64,000 nt of DNA from Ruegeria sp. SCSIO 43209. GTDB taxonomy: Bacteria; Pseudomonadota; Alphaproteobacteria; Rhodobacterales; Rhodobacteraceae. Below, piece after piece: positions 16,580 through 25,232 of the stretch (its first letter is position 1; every line of letters begins with the position of its first letter). The stretch covers positions 1,203,001-1,267,000 of the forward strand of contig NZ_CP065359.1 of the NCBI RefSeq assembly GCF_019904295.1. Reading direction: 5' to 3'. A program made the position numbers and the translations under genes. The notes beneath the pieces were generated by a model. The model did no database searches. It was not told the DNA's origin and worked only from the letters and a program-made list of their open reading frames with translations.

Positions 16580-17605
16580 ATGAAACGGATCAATCTGGCA
16601 TTGCAGGGCGGTGGGGCGCATGGCGCGTTTACTTGGGGTGTACTGGATCGATTGCTGGATGATGAGGATATCGAGGTTGCCGCGATCACTGGGACTTCGG
16701 CCGGCGCACTGAACGGGGCAGCGTTCAAATCAGGGATGGTGCATGCAGGGCGCGACGGGGCGCGGGCGTGTCTGGATGGACTTTGGAAACGCATGGGTGC
16801 CGTCGGCGATATGCGAATTGCCCATTGGATGCGGGGCATTGAGCCTGCTCATGTTGCACAAGCGTTGGAGTACTCCGTTCCGTTCTCGATGGCCGAAGCA
16901 TGGTCGCGGCTAGTATCGCCTTACGCCTATGGGCCGTTTTATCGCAATCCGCTCACCCCGGTTGTGGATCGGTTCAACTTTGATGAGATTTGTGCAGACG
17001 AAGGGCCCGCGCTGTTTGTCTGCGCCACCTGTGTGCGCAGCGGCAAGATTCGCGTTTTCACAGGCGAGGAGATTTCGACCGATGCGATTCTGGCCTCGGC
17101 CTGCTTGCCGAACCTGTTTCAGGCGGTTGAAATCTATGACCCGAAATCCGAGCGGACCGAAGCGTATTGGGATGGCGGCTATACCGGAAACCCGGCGCTT
17201 TATCCGTTGTTCGGTGGGGATTTGCCAGATGATGTGGTGATTGTGAACATCAACCCGCTGGAACGCGATGAGGTGCCTAAAACGCCGCAGCAGATTCAGA
17301 ACCGGATCAATGAGATCAGCTTTAACTCATCGTTGTTTCGCGAGCTGCGTGCGATCAATTTCGTTCAACGGCTTCTGGCCGAAGGCAAGCTGAAGGCTGG
17401 TGAGATGAGCCGGGTGCTGGTGCATATGATCGCTGATGACGCCTTGATGAACGACCTTTCGGCGGCCACCAAGATCGTGCCAAACCCGGTTGTGCTGAAC
17501 CGGCTGAAACAGTCCGGGCGCGATGCGGCGGATCAGTTTCTGAGCGCGCATAAGGACGATCTGGGTCAGCGAAGCACGGTCGATTTGCCCGTAATGTTTG
17601 GTTGA
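16580..17605 (+). CDS. Patatin-like phospholipase / putative PHB depolymerase
   Basis: A 341-residue serine hydrolase of the patatin fold: oxyanion loop GGGAHGAF (10-17), nucleophile elbow GTSAG with Ser40, and the dyad Asp198 in DGGYTGNP. It has no signal peptide, so it is cytoplasmic. It follows bdhA on the same strand; in Rhodobacterales and rhizobia such patatins lie beside 3-hydroxybutyrate dehydrogenase and are suspected of intracellular polyester mobilisation. That role is inference; phospholipase A activity is the alternative. Its stop abuts the stop of the convergent DUF502 gene. Confidence 0.87.
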   Translation: MKRINLALQGGGAHGAFTWGVLDRLLDDEDIEVAAITGTSAGALNGAAFKSGMVHAGRDGARACLDGLWKRMGAVGDMRIAHWMRGIEPAHVAQALEYSVPFSMAEAWSRLVSPYAYGPFYRNPLTPVVDRFNFDEICADEGPALFVCATCVRSGKIRVFTGEEISTDAILASACLPNLFQAVEIYDPKSERTEAYWDGGYTGNPALYPLFGGDLPDDVVIVNINPLERDEVPKTPQQIQNRINEISFNSSLFRELRAINFVQRLLAEGKLKAGEMSRVLVHMIADDALMNDLSAATKIVPNPVVLNRLKQSGRDAADQFLSAHKDDLGQRSTVDLPVMFG

Positions 17606-18283
17606 TTATTCAGGCGGCTGGGTTGGGTCTTTGTCATTCGGGTAAACCAGACCTGCTGAGATCACCAGCTTGGCTGCATCCTCGATCGACATATCCAGCA
17701 GGATCACATCCTCTGCGGGGAAAAACAACAGGAACCCGGATGTGGGGTTTGGAGTTGTCGGGACAAACACGCTTAGCAACTCGCCCCCGGTTTCGGCGCG
17801 ATCGCTCACTTCACCGCGCGCTGTTGTCGAGACGAAGCCGATTGCCCAGATGCCCCGGCGCGGATACTGGATCAGGCAGGCTTTTTCGAAAGACCGCTCG
17901 GTCTGGGCGAACACAGTTTCCGAGATTTGCTTGATCCCGGAATAAACCGAACGGACCACGGGCATGCGGTCGACGACACTCTCGGCGAAATGGATCAGAG
18001 AACGGCCCAGAATGCCCTTTGCGATCCAGCCGACGATAATCGTGAACAGCAGGAATATGACCACGCCAACGCCGCGCAGGTTGATGCCGACATATTCCGA
18101 GGGTTGGAACCGTTGCGGGATCAGTGGCAGGACGGCGCTGTCGATCCAGCCAACCACAGACCAGATCAACCAGATGGTCAGCCACACCGGAGCAATGACG
18201 ACGATACCAGTCAAAAAGGACGCGCGTAACCGGGAGAACAGGCCGGGGCGTCGGTGGGGTTCTTCGTCAAACGGAGTGTTCAT
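17606..18283 (-). CDS. DUF502 family membrane protein
   Basis: A 225-residue protein with two transmembrane helices near the N-terminus (about 23-45 and 72-95) and a conserved cytoplasmic or periplasmic domain that includes SVVDRMPVVRSVYSGIKQ, CLIQYPRRGIWAIGFVS and FVPTTPNPTSGFLLFFP. These are hallmark segments of DUF502 proteins, whose function is unknown. Monocistronic by spacing: 63 bp separate it from psuG upstream, and it meets the patatin gene end to end. Confidence 0.88.
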   Translation of the reverse strand: MNTPFDEEPHRRPGLFSRLRASFLTGIVVIAPVWLTIWLIWSVVGWIDSAVLPLIPQRFQPSEYVGINLRGVGVVIFLLFTIIVGWIAKGILGRSLIHFAESVVDRMPVVRSVYSGIKQISETVFAQTERSFEKACLIQYPRRGIWAIGFVSTTARGEVSDRAETGGELLSVFVPTTPNPTSGFLLFFPAEDVILLDMSIEDAAKLVISAGLVYPNDKDPTQPPE

Positions 18284-18346
18284 TGCGGTCCTGAGTGGTT
18301 TGCGGAATTAGGTAAGCAGTCCGGGCGCTTGGTGCAATAGCTGGGG

Positions 18347-19261
18347 TCAGTGGGCTGATTCCGTTAGCGCACGCGCGATGACCGCTGCCAGTCGGGCGTT
18401 GTTGCGTACCAAAGCGATGTTGGCGGTAAGCGAACGGCCTTCGGTCTGTTCATAGATACGCTGTAGCAGATAAGGTGTGACGCCTTTACCTGTGATCCGG
18501 TGAGTTTCTGCATCGGCCTGTGCGGACGCGATGATCGGGGCCAGCTCCTCGGACGGGATCTGGTCGGCTTGCGGGATCGGGTTAGCGACCAACTGACCAC
18601 CCGGCAGCCCCAACGCACGCCGTGCTGCGTGGGCTTTTGCTATGTCAGCGGCATCATCCATGCGCAGCGGGGCTGCCAAGGGTGATTTTGCGGACCAGAA
18701 GGCCGGGAACTCGTCCTGTCCGTGGGCGATGACGGGGACGCCGAGCGTTTCCAGAACTTCAAGTGTTTTGGCGAGGTCGAGGATGGCTTTGGCCCCGGCC
18801 GCGACCACAGTCACCGGGGTCTGCGCGAGCTCGTGCAGGTCAGCGGAGATGTCGAAGGAGGTTTCGGCCCCCTGATGCACCCCACCGATGCCTCCGGTGG
18901 CGAAGACCTCGATGCCTGCATAATGTGCGGCGATCATTGTTGCGGCGACGGTGGTGGCCCCGGTGCCGCCTGTGGCGAGGCAGGCGGCCATGTCAGCGCG
19001 TGACAGTTTGGCGACGCCTTGCGCCTGACCCAGTGCGCTCAGCTGGTCGGCTTCGAGGCCGACGTGCAAAACTCCGTCAATAACGGCAATCGTTGCTGGA
19101 ACGGCGCCCGCATCGCGGATGTCTTGTTCAACCTGTGCCGCGACCTCGATGTTCTGGGGGTAGGGCATGCCATGGGTGATGATGGTGCTTTCCAATGCCA
19201 CGATCGGTTGGCCCGCATCCTTGGCGGCGCGGACCTCTGCAGAATAATGAATGGTGATCAC
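18347..19261 (-). CDS. psuG: Pseudouridine-5'-phosphate glycosidase
   Basis: Cleaves the C-C bond of pseudouridine 5'-phosphate to uracil and ribose 5-phosphate. At 304 residues it is full length. PsuG segments: VALESTIITHGMPYP near the N-terminus, GGTGATTVAATMI, the ATGGIGGVHQGAETSFDISA stretch with the metal-binding Asp, and AAGAKAILDL with the catalytic lysine. The ATGA overlap with the upstream PfkB-type kinase gives a kinase-glycosidase pair, the complete two-step pseudouridine degradation route. Confidence 0.93.
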   Translation of the reverse strand: MITIHYSAEVRAAKDAGQPIVALESTIITHGMPYPQNIEVAAQVEQDIRDAGAVPATIAVIDGVLHVGLEADQLSALGQAQGVAKLSRADMAACLATGGTGATTVAATMIAAHYAGIEVFATGGIGGVHQGAETSFDISADLHELAQTPVTVVAAGAKAILDLAKTLEVLETLGVPVIAHGQDEFPAFWSAKSPLAAPLRMDDAADIAKAHAARRALGLPGGQLVANPIPQADQIPSEELAPIIASAQADAETHRITGKGVTPYLLQRIYEQTEGRSLTANIALVRNNARLAAVIARALTESAH

Positions 19262-20163
19262 AGTGGGGTTTCTCCGGAAACATAGGTTGCAGCGGCGCGC
19301 AGCGCGCGGCTGAGTGCCGCGTCGCTGTCGGCACCATTCGCCTCGGCGGCGATATGGGCGGCCATGAAAGTGTCGCCCGCGCCGGTCACGCGGGTGACCA
19401 GAACCGACGGGGGTGTTTGGGTCAAGACAGCATCAGCATCCCCGACGGTGGCCGAGTTGCCGCCATCGGTCACAAGAACCCGCAACGCGCCACGGTCCAG
19501 CAGGCCTTTGGCGGCGCTCTCGGAATCGGTGAACTCGCGTTGGCAAAGCAGTCCGGCCTCTTCGAGATTCACATAGAGCGTTGCACGGGCATGTTTGAGG
19601 AAGGGCAGCAGCCGTTCTGCCTTGCCGGGCGAGGCCGGGGCGACGCGCAGGTCGGCTTTGGCAAAGGCGGGGCTTTGGGCGATCTCTTCAAGCAAGGTCA
19701 GCGTGAGGTTACCGTCCAGCGCGATGGGCCCTTCGAATGGTGTATTTTCATAACCCAGCGGACCATGCATCAAGGGACGCAGGATTTTGGCTCCGGCAGC
19801 TTCAAGCGAATGCGCATCGGCAATGGCGGCGATCAGCCCGTTGGCTCCTTCAACCGCCATATATCTGTCGGTTGGCAGGTCTTGCGAGCGATAGATGTGA
19901 TCGGTGACCATCCCCAAACGCGCGCAGGACCGGACCAATTCGTCGCCTTCAGCGTCGCGGCCAATTGCGGTCAGCAAAGTCGGGGTCATTCCGAACCGCA
20001 CCAGCGTCATGGCGATGTTCATGGCGACGCCACCCGGCAGGCGAGTAATGCGGCCGGGTACATCCGAGCCCTGTCGCATGGCGCTGGCCGAGCGTCCGAT
20101 CACGTCCCAAAGGACCGAGCCGATGCACAAAATTTCGCTGTTCTTGTTCATGCCTTGTGTCAT
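19258..20163 (-). CDS. psuK: PfkB-family pseudouridine kinase
   Basis: Phosphorylates pseudouridine to the substrate of PsuG. The ribokinase fold is shown by LCIGSVLWDVIGR at the N-terminus, PGGVAMNIAMTLVRFG, and the C-terminal PfkB signature RVTGAGDTFMAAH with the catalytic Asp. The substrate is assigned from coupling to psuG. The start is uncertain: ATG 20163 has a G-rich stretch at suitable distance, ATG 20151 lies four codons later, and the longer TTG reading from 20187 is unlikely. Confidence 0.85.
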   Translation of the reverse strand: MTQGMNKNSEILCIGSVLWDVIGRSASAMRQGSDVPGRITRLPGGVAMNIAMTLVRFGMTPTLLTAIGRDAEGDELVRSCARLGMVTDHIYRSQDLPTDRYMAVEGANGLIAAIADAHSLEAAGAKILRPLMHGPLGYENTPFEGPIALDGNLTLTLLEEIAQSPAFAKADLRVAPASPGKAERLLPFLKHARATLYVNLEEAGLLCQREFTDSESAAKGLLDRGALRVLVTDGGNSATVGDADAVLTQTPPSVLVTRVTGAGDTFMAAHIAAEANGADSDAALSRALRAAATYVSGETPL

Positions 20164-20206
20164 GCCGCAGCCCCGACGCGGGTGCAAGGGTTAACGCTCG
20201 CATCCC

Positions 20207-20827
20207 TCAGCGCATTGCGGCAATCAGAGAGTTCAGCGCCTCCAACGGGTTATCTTGCGACCAGATTTCCTCTCCGATGCCGAAGAAATCGGTGCAGGGG
20301 GTGAGGTCTCGGATCAGATCGGACGTCAGGCCGCCCTCGGCCACGACGGGAACCTCGATCATTTCGGACCACCATTGGAACAGGTCCTTTTCGGCCTGAG
20401 TACCATCGCCCAGCGTGGCGGAACCAACCGGGCCAAAGGCCACGTAATCCGCGCCACTTTCACCAGCAGTCATCCCGTCATGGCTGGAAGACCCGCAAAA
20501 ACTGCCGACAATCGCATCCGCGCCCAGCTCCTTACGGGCTGCCCTGACAGACCGCGCGCCGTCATCCAGATGCACCCCGTCCAGACCCAACCGCTGCGCC
20601 AGCAATACATGGTTGGAAATCACGATGGCTACATCGCGCGCATGCGCAACTTCGCGGCAAGCATCGGCGGCGCGCGCGATGGTATCTTCGTCGCTTCCAG
20701 CCAAGGCGAGGCGGATACATGCAATTTCAGCCCCGTCCAATACGTGACCCAATTGATCAGGGAATGTACTCAGCGCGATGGTCGGAGGCGTGATCAGGTA
20801 AATCTGCGGCTGCTCGGGGGTGTCCAT
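20207..20827 (-). CDS. thiE: Thiamine-phosphate synthase-like protein
   Basis: A 206-residue TIM barrel of the ThiE family, which joins the pyrimidine diphosphate and thiazole phosphate halves of thiamine. Visible blocks: IYLITPPT, VVISNHVLLAQRLGLDGVHLD, and GESGADYVAFGPVG followed by VPVVAEGGL. The SDHxxL-type and GPVF-type motifs are recognisable but divergent, so a TenI-like or family-specific variant is possible. The start at ATG 20827 is supported by AAGGA; longer readings run into the promoter of trmJ. Same strand as psuKG, 44 bp upstream of it. Confidence 0.75.
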   Translation of the reverse strand: MDTPEQPQIYLITPPTIALSTFPDQLGHVLDGAEIACIRLALAGSDEDTIARAADACREVAHARDVAIVISNHVLLAQRLGLDGVHLDDGARSVRAARKELGADAIVGSFCGSSSHDGMTAGESGADYVAFGPVGSATLGDGTQAEKDLFQWWSEMIEVPVVAEGGLTSDLIRDLTPCTDFFGIGEEIWSQDNPLEALNSLIAAMR

Positions 20828-20991
20828 GGCGCGTCCTTCGGGTTTGTCATCTTTCGCGCGGTTTAGCGGATTGCGCGGGGGAAGCAAACTTTTATGCCGG
20901 CTACGTACCCTTTTGCGAACAGAAGACGCCGGGCCGACTTGCCCTCGACCCATGCGGCCATTAGAGCAAGCGGAGTTTTTCGGAGTTAGCC

Positions 20992-21735
20992 ATGCCCAGC
21001 GATACATCACAGCCGTCTTTTGTTCTGGTGCGCCCTCAGATGGGTGAGAACATCGGTGCTGCCGCGCGGGCGATGTGGAACTTTGGGCTGGATCGGATGC
21101 GGATCGTGGCACCGCGCGACGGCTGGCCCAACCCCAAGGCGGTGGCGATGTCCAGCGGGGCCGGGCGGCTTTTGGATGAGGCGCAGTTATTTGACGATCT
21201 GGCGGGCGCGCTGGAGGACACCACCTTTGTCTTCGCCACCACAGCGCGGCAACGTGGGTTGACCAAGCCTGTCTATAGCCCGGAGCGCGCAATGCAGCTT
21301 GCATCGCAGAAAGTGGCGGCGGGCGAAAAGGTCGCTGTTCTATTTGGCCCGGAACGGGCAGGGCTTGAGAATGAGGATATCGCCAAGGCCAATGCGATTA
21401 TCTCAGTGCCAGTGAATCCGGAATATGCGTCGTTGAACCTCGGGCAGTGCGTTCTGCTGACCGCCTATGAATGGATGCGCCAGACCGGGGATGTCGTGCA
21501 TGAGGCAACTGATCTGGGCAAGGGCGATTGGGCGACCGGGATCGAGGTTGAAAAGTTGGTCGAGCATTATGAGGACCGTCTGGAACAGGCCGGGTTCTTT
21601 TATCCGCCGGAAAAAGCCGAAGGAATGAAGGTGAACCTGCGCAATCTGTGGTCGCGGATGCGGATGACACGGGCCGATGTACAGATGCTTCACGGGATCA
21701 TGCGGCAGATGGTCCGCTGGAAAGACAAAAGCTGA
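20992..21735 (+). CDS. trmJ: tRNA 2'-O-methyltransferase, TrmJ type
   Basis: A SPOUT-class methyltransferase that methylates the 2'-OH of residue 32 in tRNA anticodon loops. The 247 residues include the N-terminal FVLVRPQMGENIGAAARAM, the SAM-knot segments VLFGPERAGLENEDI and NPEYASLNLGQCVLLTAYEW, and a C-terminal extension as in TrmJ. Divergent from thiE; possibly first gene of a plus-strand run with ctaA (59 bp downstream). Confidence 0.9.
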   Translation: MPSDTSQPSFVLVRPQMGENIGAAARAMWNFGLDRMRIVAPRDGWPNPKAVAMSSGAGRLLDEAQLFDDLAGALEDTTFVFATTARQRGLTKPVYSPERAMQLASQKVAAGEKVAVLFGPERAGLENEDIAKANAIISVPVNPEYASLNLGQCVLLTAYEWMRQTGDVVHEATDLGKGDWATGIEVEKLVEHYEDRLEQAGFFYPPEKAEGMKVNLRNLWSRMRMTRADVQMLHGIMRQMVRWKDKS

Positions 21736-21794
21736 GGCTGGACCTATCTTCCGCCAAACCATAGCTTGCGACGAAATCAGGACATGAGGACAGC

Positions 21795-22940
21795 ATGAGC
21801 GGTAAGCGCAGCATCTTCGAAGAGGTCTCGGACAGCGAAAAACAACAGGCCGTCCAACCCGGTATGATCGACCGGGGGCGTGGCGGTGCGCGGGCCGCGA
21901 TCCGGGTTTGGCTGATGATCCTGTTCGCGCTGGTCGTGATCATGATTGCCGTGGGCGGGCTCACGCGGCTGACCGACAGTGGACTATCGATCACCGAATG
22001 GCGACCTATTACGGGTGCGATCCCACCGATGAACGCCGCCGACTGGCAAGCCGAATTCGACAAATACAAGCAGATTGACCAGTGGCGCATTCAGAACCAA
22101 TGGATGGAGCTGGATGATTTCAAAACCATCTATTGGTGGGAATGGGGCCATCGCCAGTTGGGCCGCGTGATTGGATTGGTTTGGGCCGTTGGATTTATCG
22201 GTTTCCTTGTGGCTCGCAAAATTCCGACAGGATGGGCTGGTAAGCTGCTGATCCCCGGCTTGCTTGGCGGTGTTCAGGGTGCTGTAGGCTGGTGGATGGT
22301 CGCCTCGGGCGTCACACAGGGTGAAGGCATGACCGCCGTTGCCAGCTATCGTCTGGCAACGCATCTTGGCTTGGCCTTCGTGATCCTCGGCTTTCTTGCC
22401 TGGTACATCTTTGAACTTGGCCGTGACGAACGTGACCTGATGCAGGCCCGCCGTGCGAAAGAGGCTAAGCTTTTCTCGATATCGACCGGACTGCTGCACT
22501 TCACCTTCCTGCAAATCCTCATCGGTGCGCTGGTGGCCGGGATCGACGCGGGGAGGTCCTACACTGACTGGCCTCTGATTGGCGGTCAGTTGCTGCCGCC
22601 CGATGCGGCCATGCTGGAACCGATGTGGCGTAACTTCTTTGAAAGTCCCGGTCTGGTGCAGTTTATCCACCGTTGCGTCGGCTATCTGCTCTTTATTTTC
22701 GCCATCATAGTCTGGCGGCGCGGTGGCAGCAGCGCGCACCCACAGACCCGCTTTGCCTTCAACGCCATGTTCGCGGCTTTGTCACTGCAAGTGGTCGTGG
22801 GCATCATCACAGTCGTCTATGCGGCACCTTGGCAGATCGCCATTTTCCACCAGTTCATGGCCGTGGTCGTCTGGACACTGATCCTGCGCGCCCGCTTCCT
22901 GACAGCTTACCCTATCGCAACATCTGTGCGCGGAGCATGA
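21795..22940 (+). CDS. ctaA: Haem A synthase (COX15/CtaA)
   Basis: Oxidises the C8 methyl of haem O to give haem A for aa3-type cytochrome oxidase. The 381 residues form eight transmembrane helices in two four-helix halves, with the haem-ligand histidines in context: WWEWGHRQLGR, THLGLAFVI, LVQFIHRCVGYL and IFHQFMAVVVW. The N-terminal GGLTRLTDSGLSITEWRPITG is the COX15 signature. Four bases separate its stop from the next start, so it is probably co-transcribed with the peptidase gene. Confidence 0.95.
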   Translation: MSGKRSIFEEVSDSEKQQAVQPGMIDRGRGGARAAIRVWLMILFALVVIMIAVGGLTRLTDSGLSITEWRPITGAIPPMNAADWQAEFDKYKQIDQWRIQNQWMELDDFKTIYWWEWGHRQLGRVIGLVWAVGFIGFLVARKIPTGWAGKLLIPGLLGGVQGAVGWWMVASGVTQGEGMTAVASYRLATHLGLAFVILGFLAWYIFELGRDERDLMQARRAKEAKLFSISTGLLHFTFLQILIGALVAGIDAGRSYTDWPLIGGQLLPPDAAMLEPMWRNFFESPGLVQFIHRCVGYLLFIFAIIVWRRGGSSAHPQTRFAFNAMFAALSLQVVVGIITVVYAAPWQIAIFHQFMAVVVWTLILRARFLTAYPIATSVRGA

Positions 22941-22944
22941 TCCC

Positions 22945-24414
22945 ATGACAGCATACAATGACCTGATGGCCTTTCAGCGCGAAACCTCGGCCCTGGGCCA
23001 GATTGCCGGTAGGCTCGGCTGGGACCAGGAAACGGTGATGCCGCGCGGTGCCGCGCCGCAACGGGCCGAGGAAATGGCAGCGATCGAGGCTGTATTGCAT
23101 GCTCGCCGCTCTGACTCTCGCGTTGCCGAATGGTTGGAGCAGGCCGCACCGCAAGATGAGGTCGGCAAGGCACAACTGCGTGAGATACGCCGCGCCTATG
23201 ACCGCGCGGTGAAGGTGCCCGCCGATCTGGCGACGGCGATTGCACGCGTGACATCCGCCGCGCAGGGCACATGGGCCCAGGCGCGAGCGGACGAAGATGT
23301 CTCAGCCTTCCTGCCGGTGCTGGAAGAAGTTGTCTCGCTGAAACGGCAAGAAGGTGAAGCGCTGGCACAGGGTGGCGACGTTTATGATGCGATGGTTGAG
23401 GATTACGAGCCCTACACAACCGGCGCTCAGATCGCCGCGATCTTTGACGAAATGCGCCCACGTCTGGTGGCTCTTCGCGCCGCAGTTCTGGATCGCCCGG
23501 AACCTGCCGCGCTGACCGGCAACTTTGACGAACTGACCCAGATGCGCCTGACGCAGAAACTGGCAACGACATTCGGCTATGACCTGAACAATGGCCGCGT
23601 CGACAAAGCGGTGCATCCGTTCAGCTCGGGCAGTGGGCTGGACGTTCGGATCACCACCCGCACCAGCGAGACCGATCCGTTCAACTGCTTTTACTCGACC
23701 ATTCACGAGGTTGGACACGCCGCCTATGAGCAGGGCATCGACCGCGATTACCTGCTGACCCCGCTGGGACGTGGTGTGTCGATGGGTGTGCATGAAAGCC
23801 AAAGCCGGATTTACGAAAACCAGCTGGGCCGCTCGCGCGCCTTTACCGGATGGCTGTTTGACCAGATGAAAGAGGCGTTCGGTGATTTTGGCATCACCGA
23901 TGCAGATGCGTTCTATGCCACCGTCAACCGCGTCCACAACGGCTATATCCGGACCGAGGCGGATGAGGTGCAGTACAATCTGCACATCATGCTGCGGTTT
24001 GATTTGGAACGCGCACTGATGGCCGGTGACTTGCAGGTCGGCGACCTTGAAGCCGCCTGGAACAACCGCTTCAAAGCAGATTTTGGTTATGCGGTCGACA
24101 AGCCCTCGAATGGATGCTTGCAGGACGTACACTGGTCGGTTGGCCTGTTTGGCTATTTCCCGACCTATTCGCTGGGCAATGTCTACGCGGGATGCCTGTA
24201 TCAAGCACTGCGCGCAGCAATTCCCGGGCTTGAGGGGCAATTGGCAGCTGGCGATACTTCCGGGGCGACCGGTTGGCTTCGAGAGCATGTGCAGCAACAT
24301 GGAGGACTGTACGCGCCCCGCGAAATCATTCAGCGCGCCAGTGGGGTGGAACCAGGGCCGGAGCCGCTGTTGGCTTATCTGGAGCAGAAGTTCGGGGCGT
24401 TGTACGGGCTTTGA
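22945..24414 (+). CDS. Carboxypeptidase Taq, M32 family
   Basis: A cytoplasmic zinc metallocarboxypeptidase of 489 residues. All M32 signatures are present in order: HPF (about 225), DVRITTR, the zinc site HEVGH within STIHEVGHAAYEQG (about 253-266), HESQSR, IRTEADE and CLQDVHW. It releases C-terminal residues from peptides; the physiological role is general peptide turnover. It follows ctaA by 4 bp. Confidence 0.95.
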   Translation: MTAYNDLMAFQRETSALGQIAGRLGWDQETVMPRGAAPQRAEEMAAIEAVLHARRSDSRVAEWLEQAAPQDEVGKAQLREIRRAYDRAVKVPADLATAIARVTSAAQGTWAQARADEDVSAFLPVLEEVVSLKRQEGEALAQGGDVYDAMVEDYEPYTTGAQIAAIFDEMRPRLVALRAAVLDRPEPAALTGNFDELTQMRLTQKLATTFGYDLNNGRVDKAVHPFSSGSGLDVRITTRTSETDPFNCFYSTIHEVGHAAYEQGIDRDYLLTPLGRGVSMGVHESQSRIYENQLGRSRAFTGWLFDQMKEAFGDFGITDADAFYATVNRVHNGYIRTEADEVQYNLHIMLRFDLERALMAGDLQVGDLEAAWNNRFKADFGYAVDKPSNGCLQDVHWSVGLFGYFPTYSLGNVYAGCLYQALRAAIPGLEGQLAAGDTSGATGWLREHVQQHGGLYAPREIIQRASGVEPGPEPLLAYLEQKFGALYGL

Positions 24415-24437
24415 GGCGTGTTCGTGGCGCTCCGGCG

Positions 24438-25106
24438 TTACATTGGCCCTGACGGTACCATTTCGATACGCAAGGCAACAGCGGCGAAGAAAAGGCCGCT
24501 TCCTGCCAATACAAATACGTGCCAGATGGTGTTGTGGTAGGGCAGCCAGTCCAGAAGGTAGAATACCACGCCTGCGGTATAGATGAGGCCTCCGGCGATC
24601 ATCAAAGTAAGGGTAAGGGGTGAGAGTTCGGCCAACATGGATTGTCCGGCCCAAACCGCGGCCCATCCCATCAGAAGATACAGCGCCAGCCCGAACCAGC
24701 GGAAGCGGTTCGGGTCGATCATCTTCAGAACAGAGCCCAGCGTCGCAGAAGACCACAACCCCAGCAAAAGCCCCGGAGGTTGCGAAGCCGAGAGCAGCAG
24801 GAACGGCGTATAAGTTCCTGCGATCTTCACGTAGATACCCGAGTGATCAAGGCGGCGCAGAAACTCTGCCCACTCATCATGCTCGATCATGTTGTAGAGC
24901 GCCGAGAACGTCAGCATCAAAACCAGAGTTATTCCATAGATCGAGGCGCCCAAAACCGCCGCCGGGTCTGACCGATAGAAGACTGTCATGATGATCAGCA
25001 TAGGCGCTGCGATCACCGCCGAAGAAACACCCAGCACATGAACAACACCGTCACTTATTCGCTCAGCACGGCTGTAGGCAGGTCGGATATGGGCGAATGA
25101 CCACAT
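24438..25106 (-). CDS. Haemolysin III / PAQR-family membrane protein
   Basis: A 222-residue protein with seven predicted transmembrane helices. The conserved His/Ser pattern is present: SDGVVHVLGV in helix 1, FSALYNMIEHDEW, LDHSGIYVKIAGTYTPF, and the helix-7 motif YHNTIWHVFVLAGSGLFF. This is the bacterial relative of adiponectin receptors and may be a metal-dependent membrane hydrolase; the true substrate is unknown and the haemolysin name is historical. It starts 74 bp past the gyrA terminator. Confidence 0.9.
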   Translation of the reverse strand: MWSFAHIRPAYSRAERISDGVVHVLGVSSAVIAAPMLIIMTVFYRSDPAAVLGASIYGITLVLMLTFSALYNMIEHDEWAEFLRRLDHSGIYVKIAGTYTPFLLLSASQPPGLLLGLWSSATLGSVLKMIDPNRFRWFGLALYLLMGWAAVWAGQSMLAELSPLTLTLMIAGGLIYTAGVVFYLLDWLPYHNTIWHVFVLAGSGLFFAAVALRIEMVPSGPM

Positions 25107-25179
25107 ATCGAAATGCTAGGCGTGCCGGGTCTGCTGGGGCAAGCCCACCCTCGTGCCGTTGGCAGGAACGTGACCCTGA

Positions 25180-25215
25180 GTAACAAAAACGCCCGCAATA
25201 CGGGCGTTTTGTTAC
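25180..25215 (-). terminator. Strong bidirectional-looking terminator after gyrA
   Basis: A perfect inverted repeat: GTAACAAAAACGCCCG and CGGGCGTTTTGTTAC arms with a 5-nt loop, so T-rich tracts flank the GC stem in either direction. It lies 18 bp past the gyrA stop and before the haemolysin III gene. Confidence 0.88.
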
Positions 25216-25232
25216 ACTTCTGTAGTGCTTTG

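Noticed and set aside
15670..16839. A 389-residue open frame opposite bdhA and the patatin gene
   Set aside because: It runs across two well-supported genes on the other strand and has the Arg/Pro/His composition of a shadow frame.
20828..21304. An N-terminal extension of about 159 residues in frame with thiE
   Set aside because: It lies antisense to the trmJ start, is Arg/Pro-rich in the manner of shadow frames, and the ThiE fold begins at ATG 20827 with a good AAGGA.
23302..24756. A 484-residue open frame opposite the M32 peptidase gene
   Set aside because: It is the antisense shadow of a gene with all M32 signatures and extends into the haemolysin III gene.
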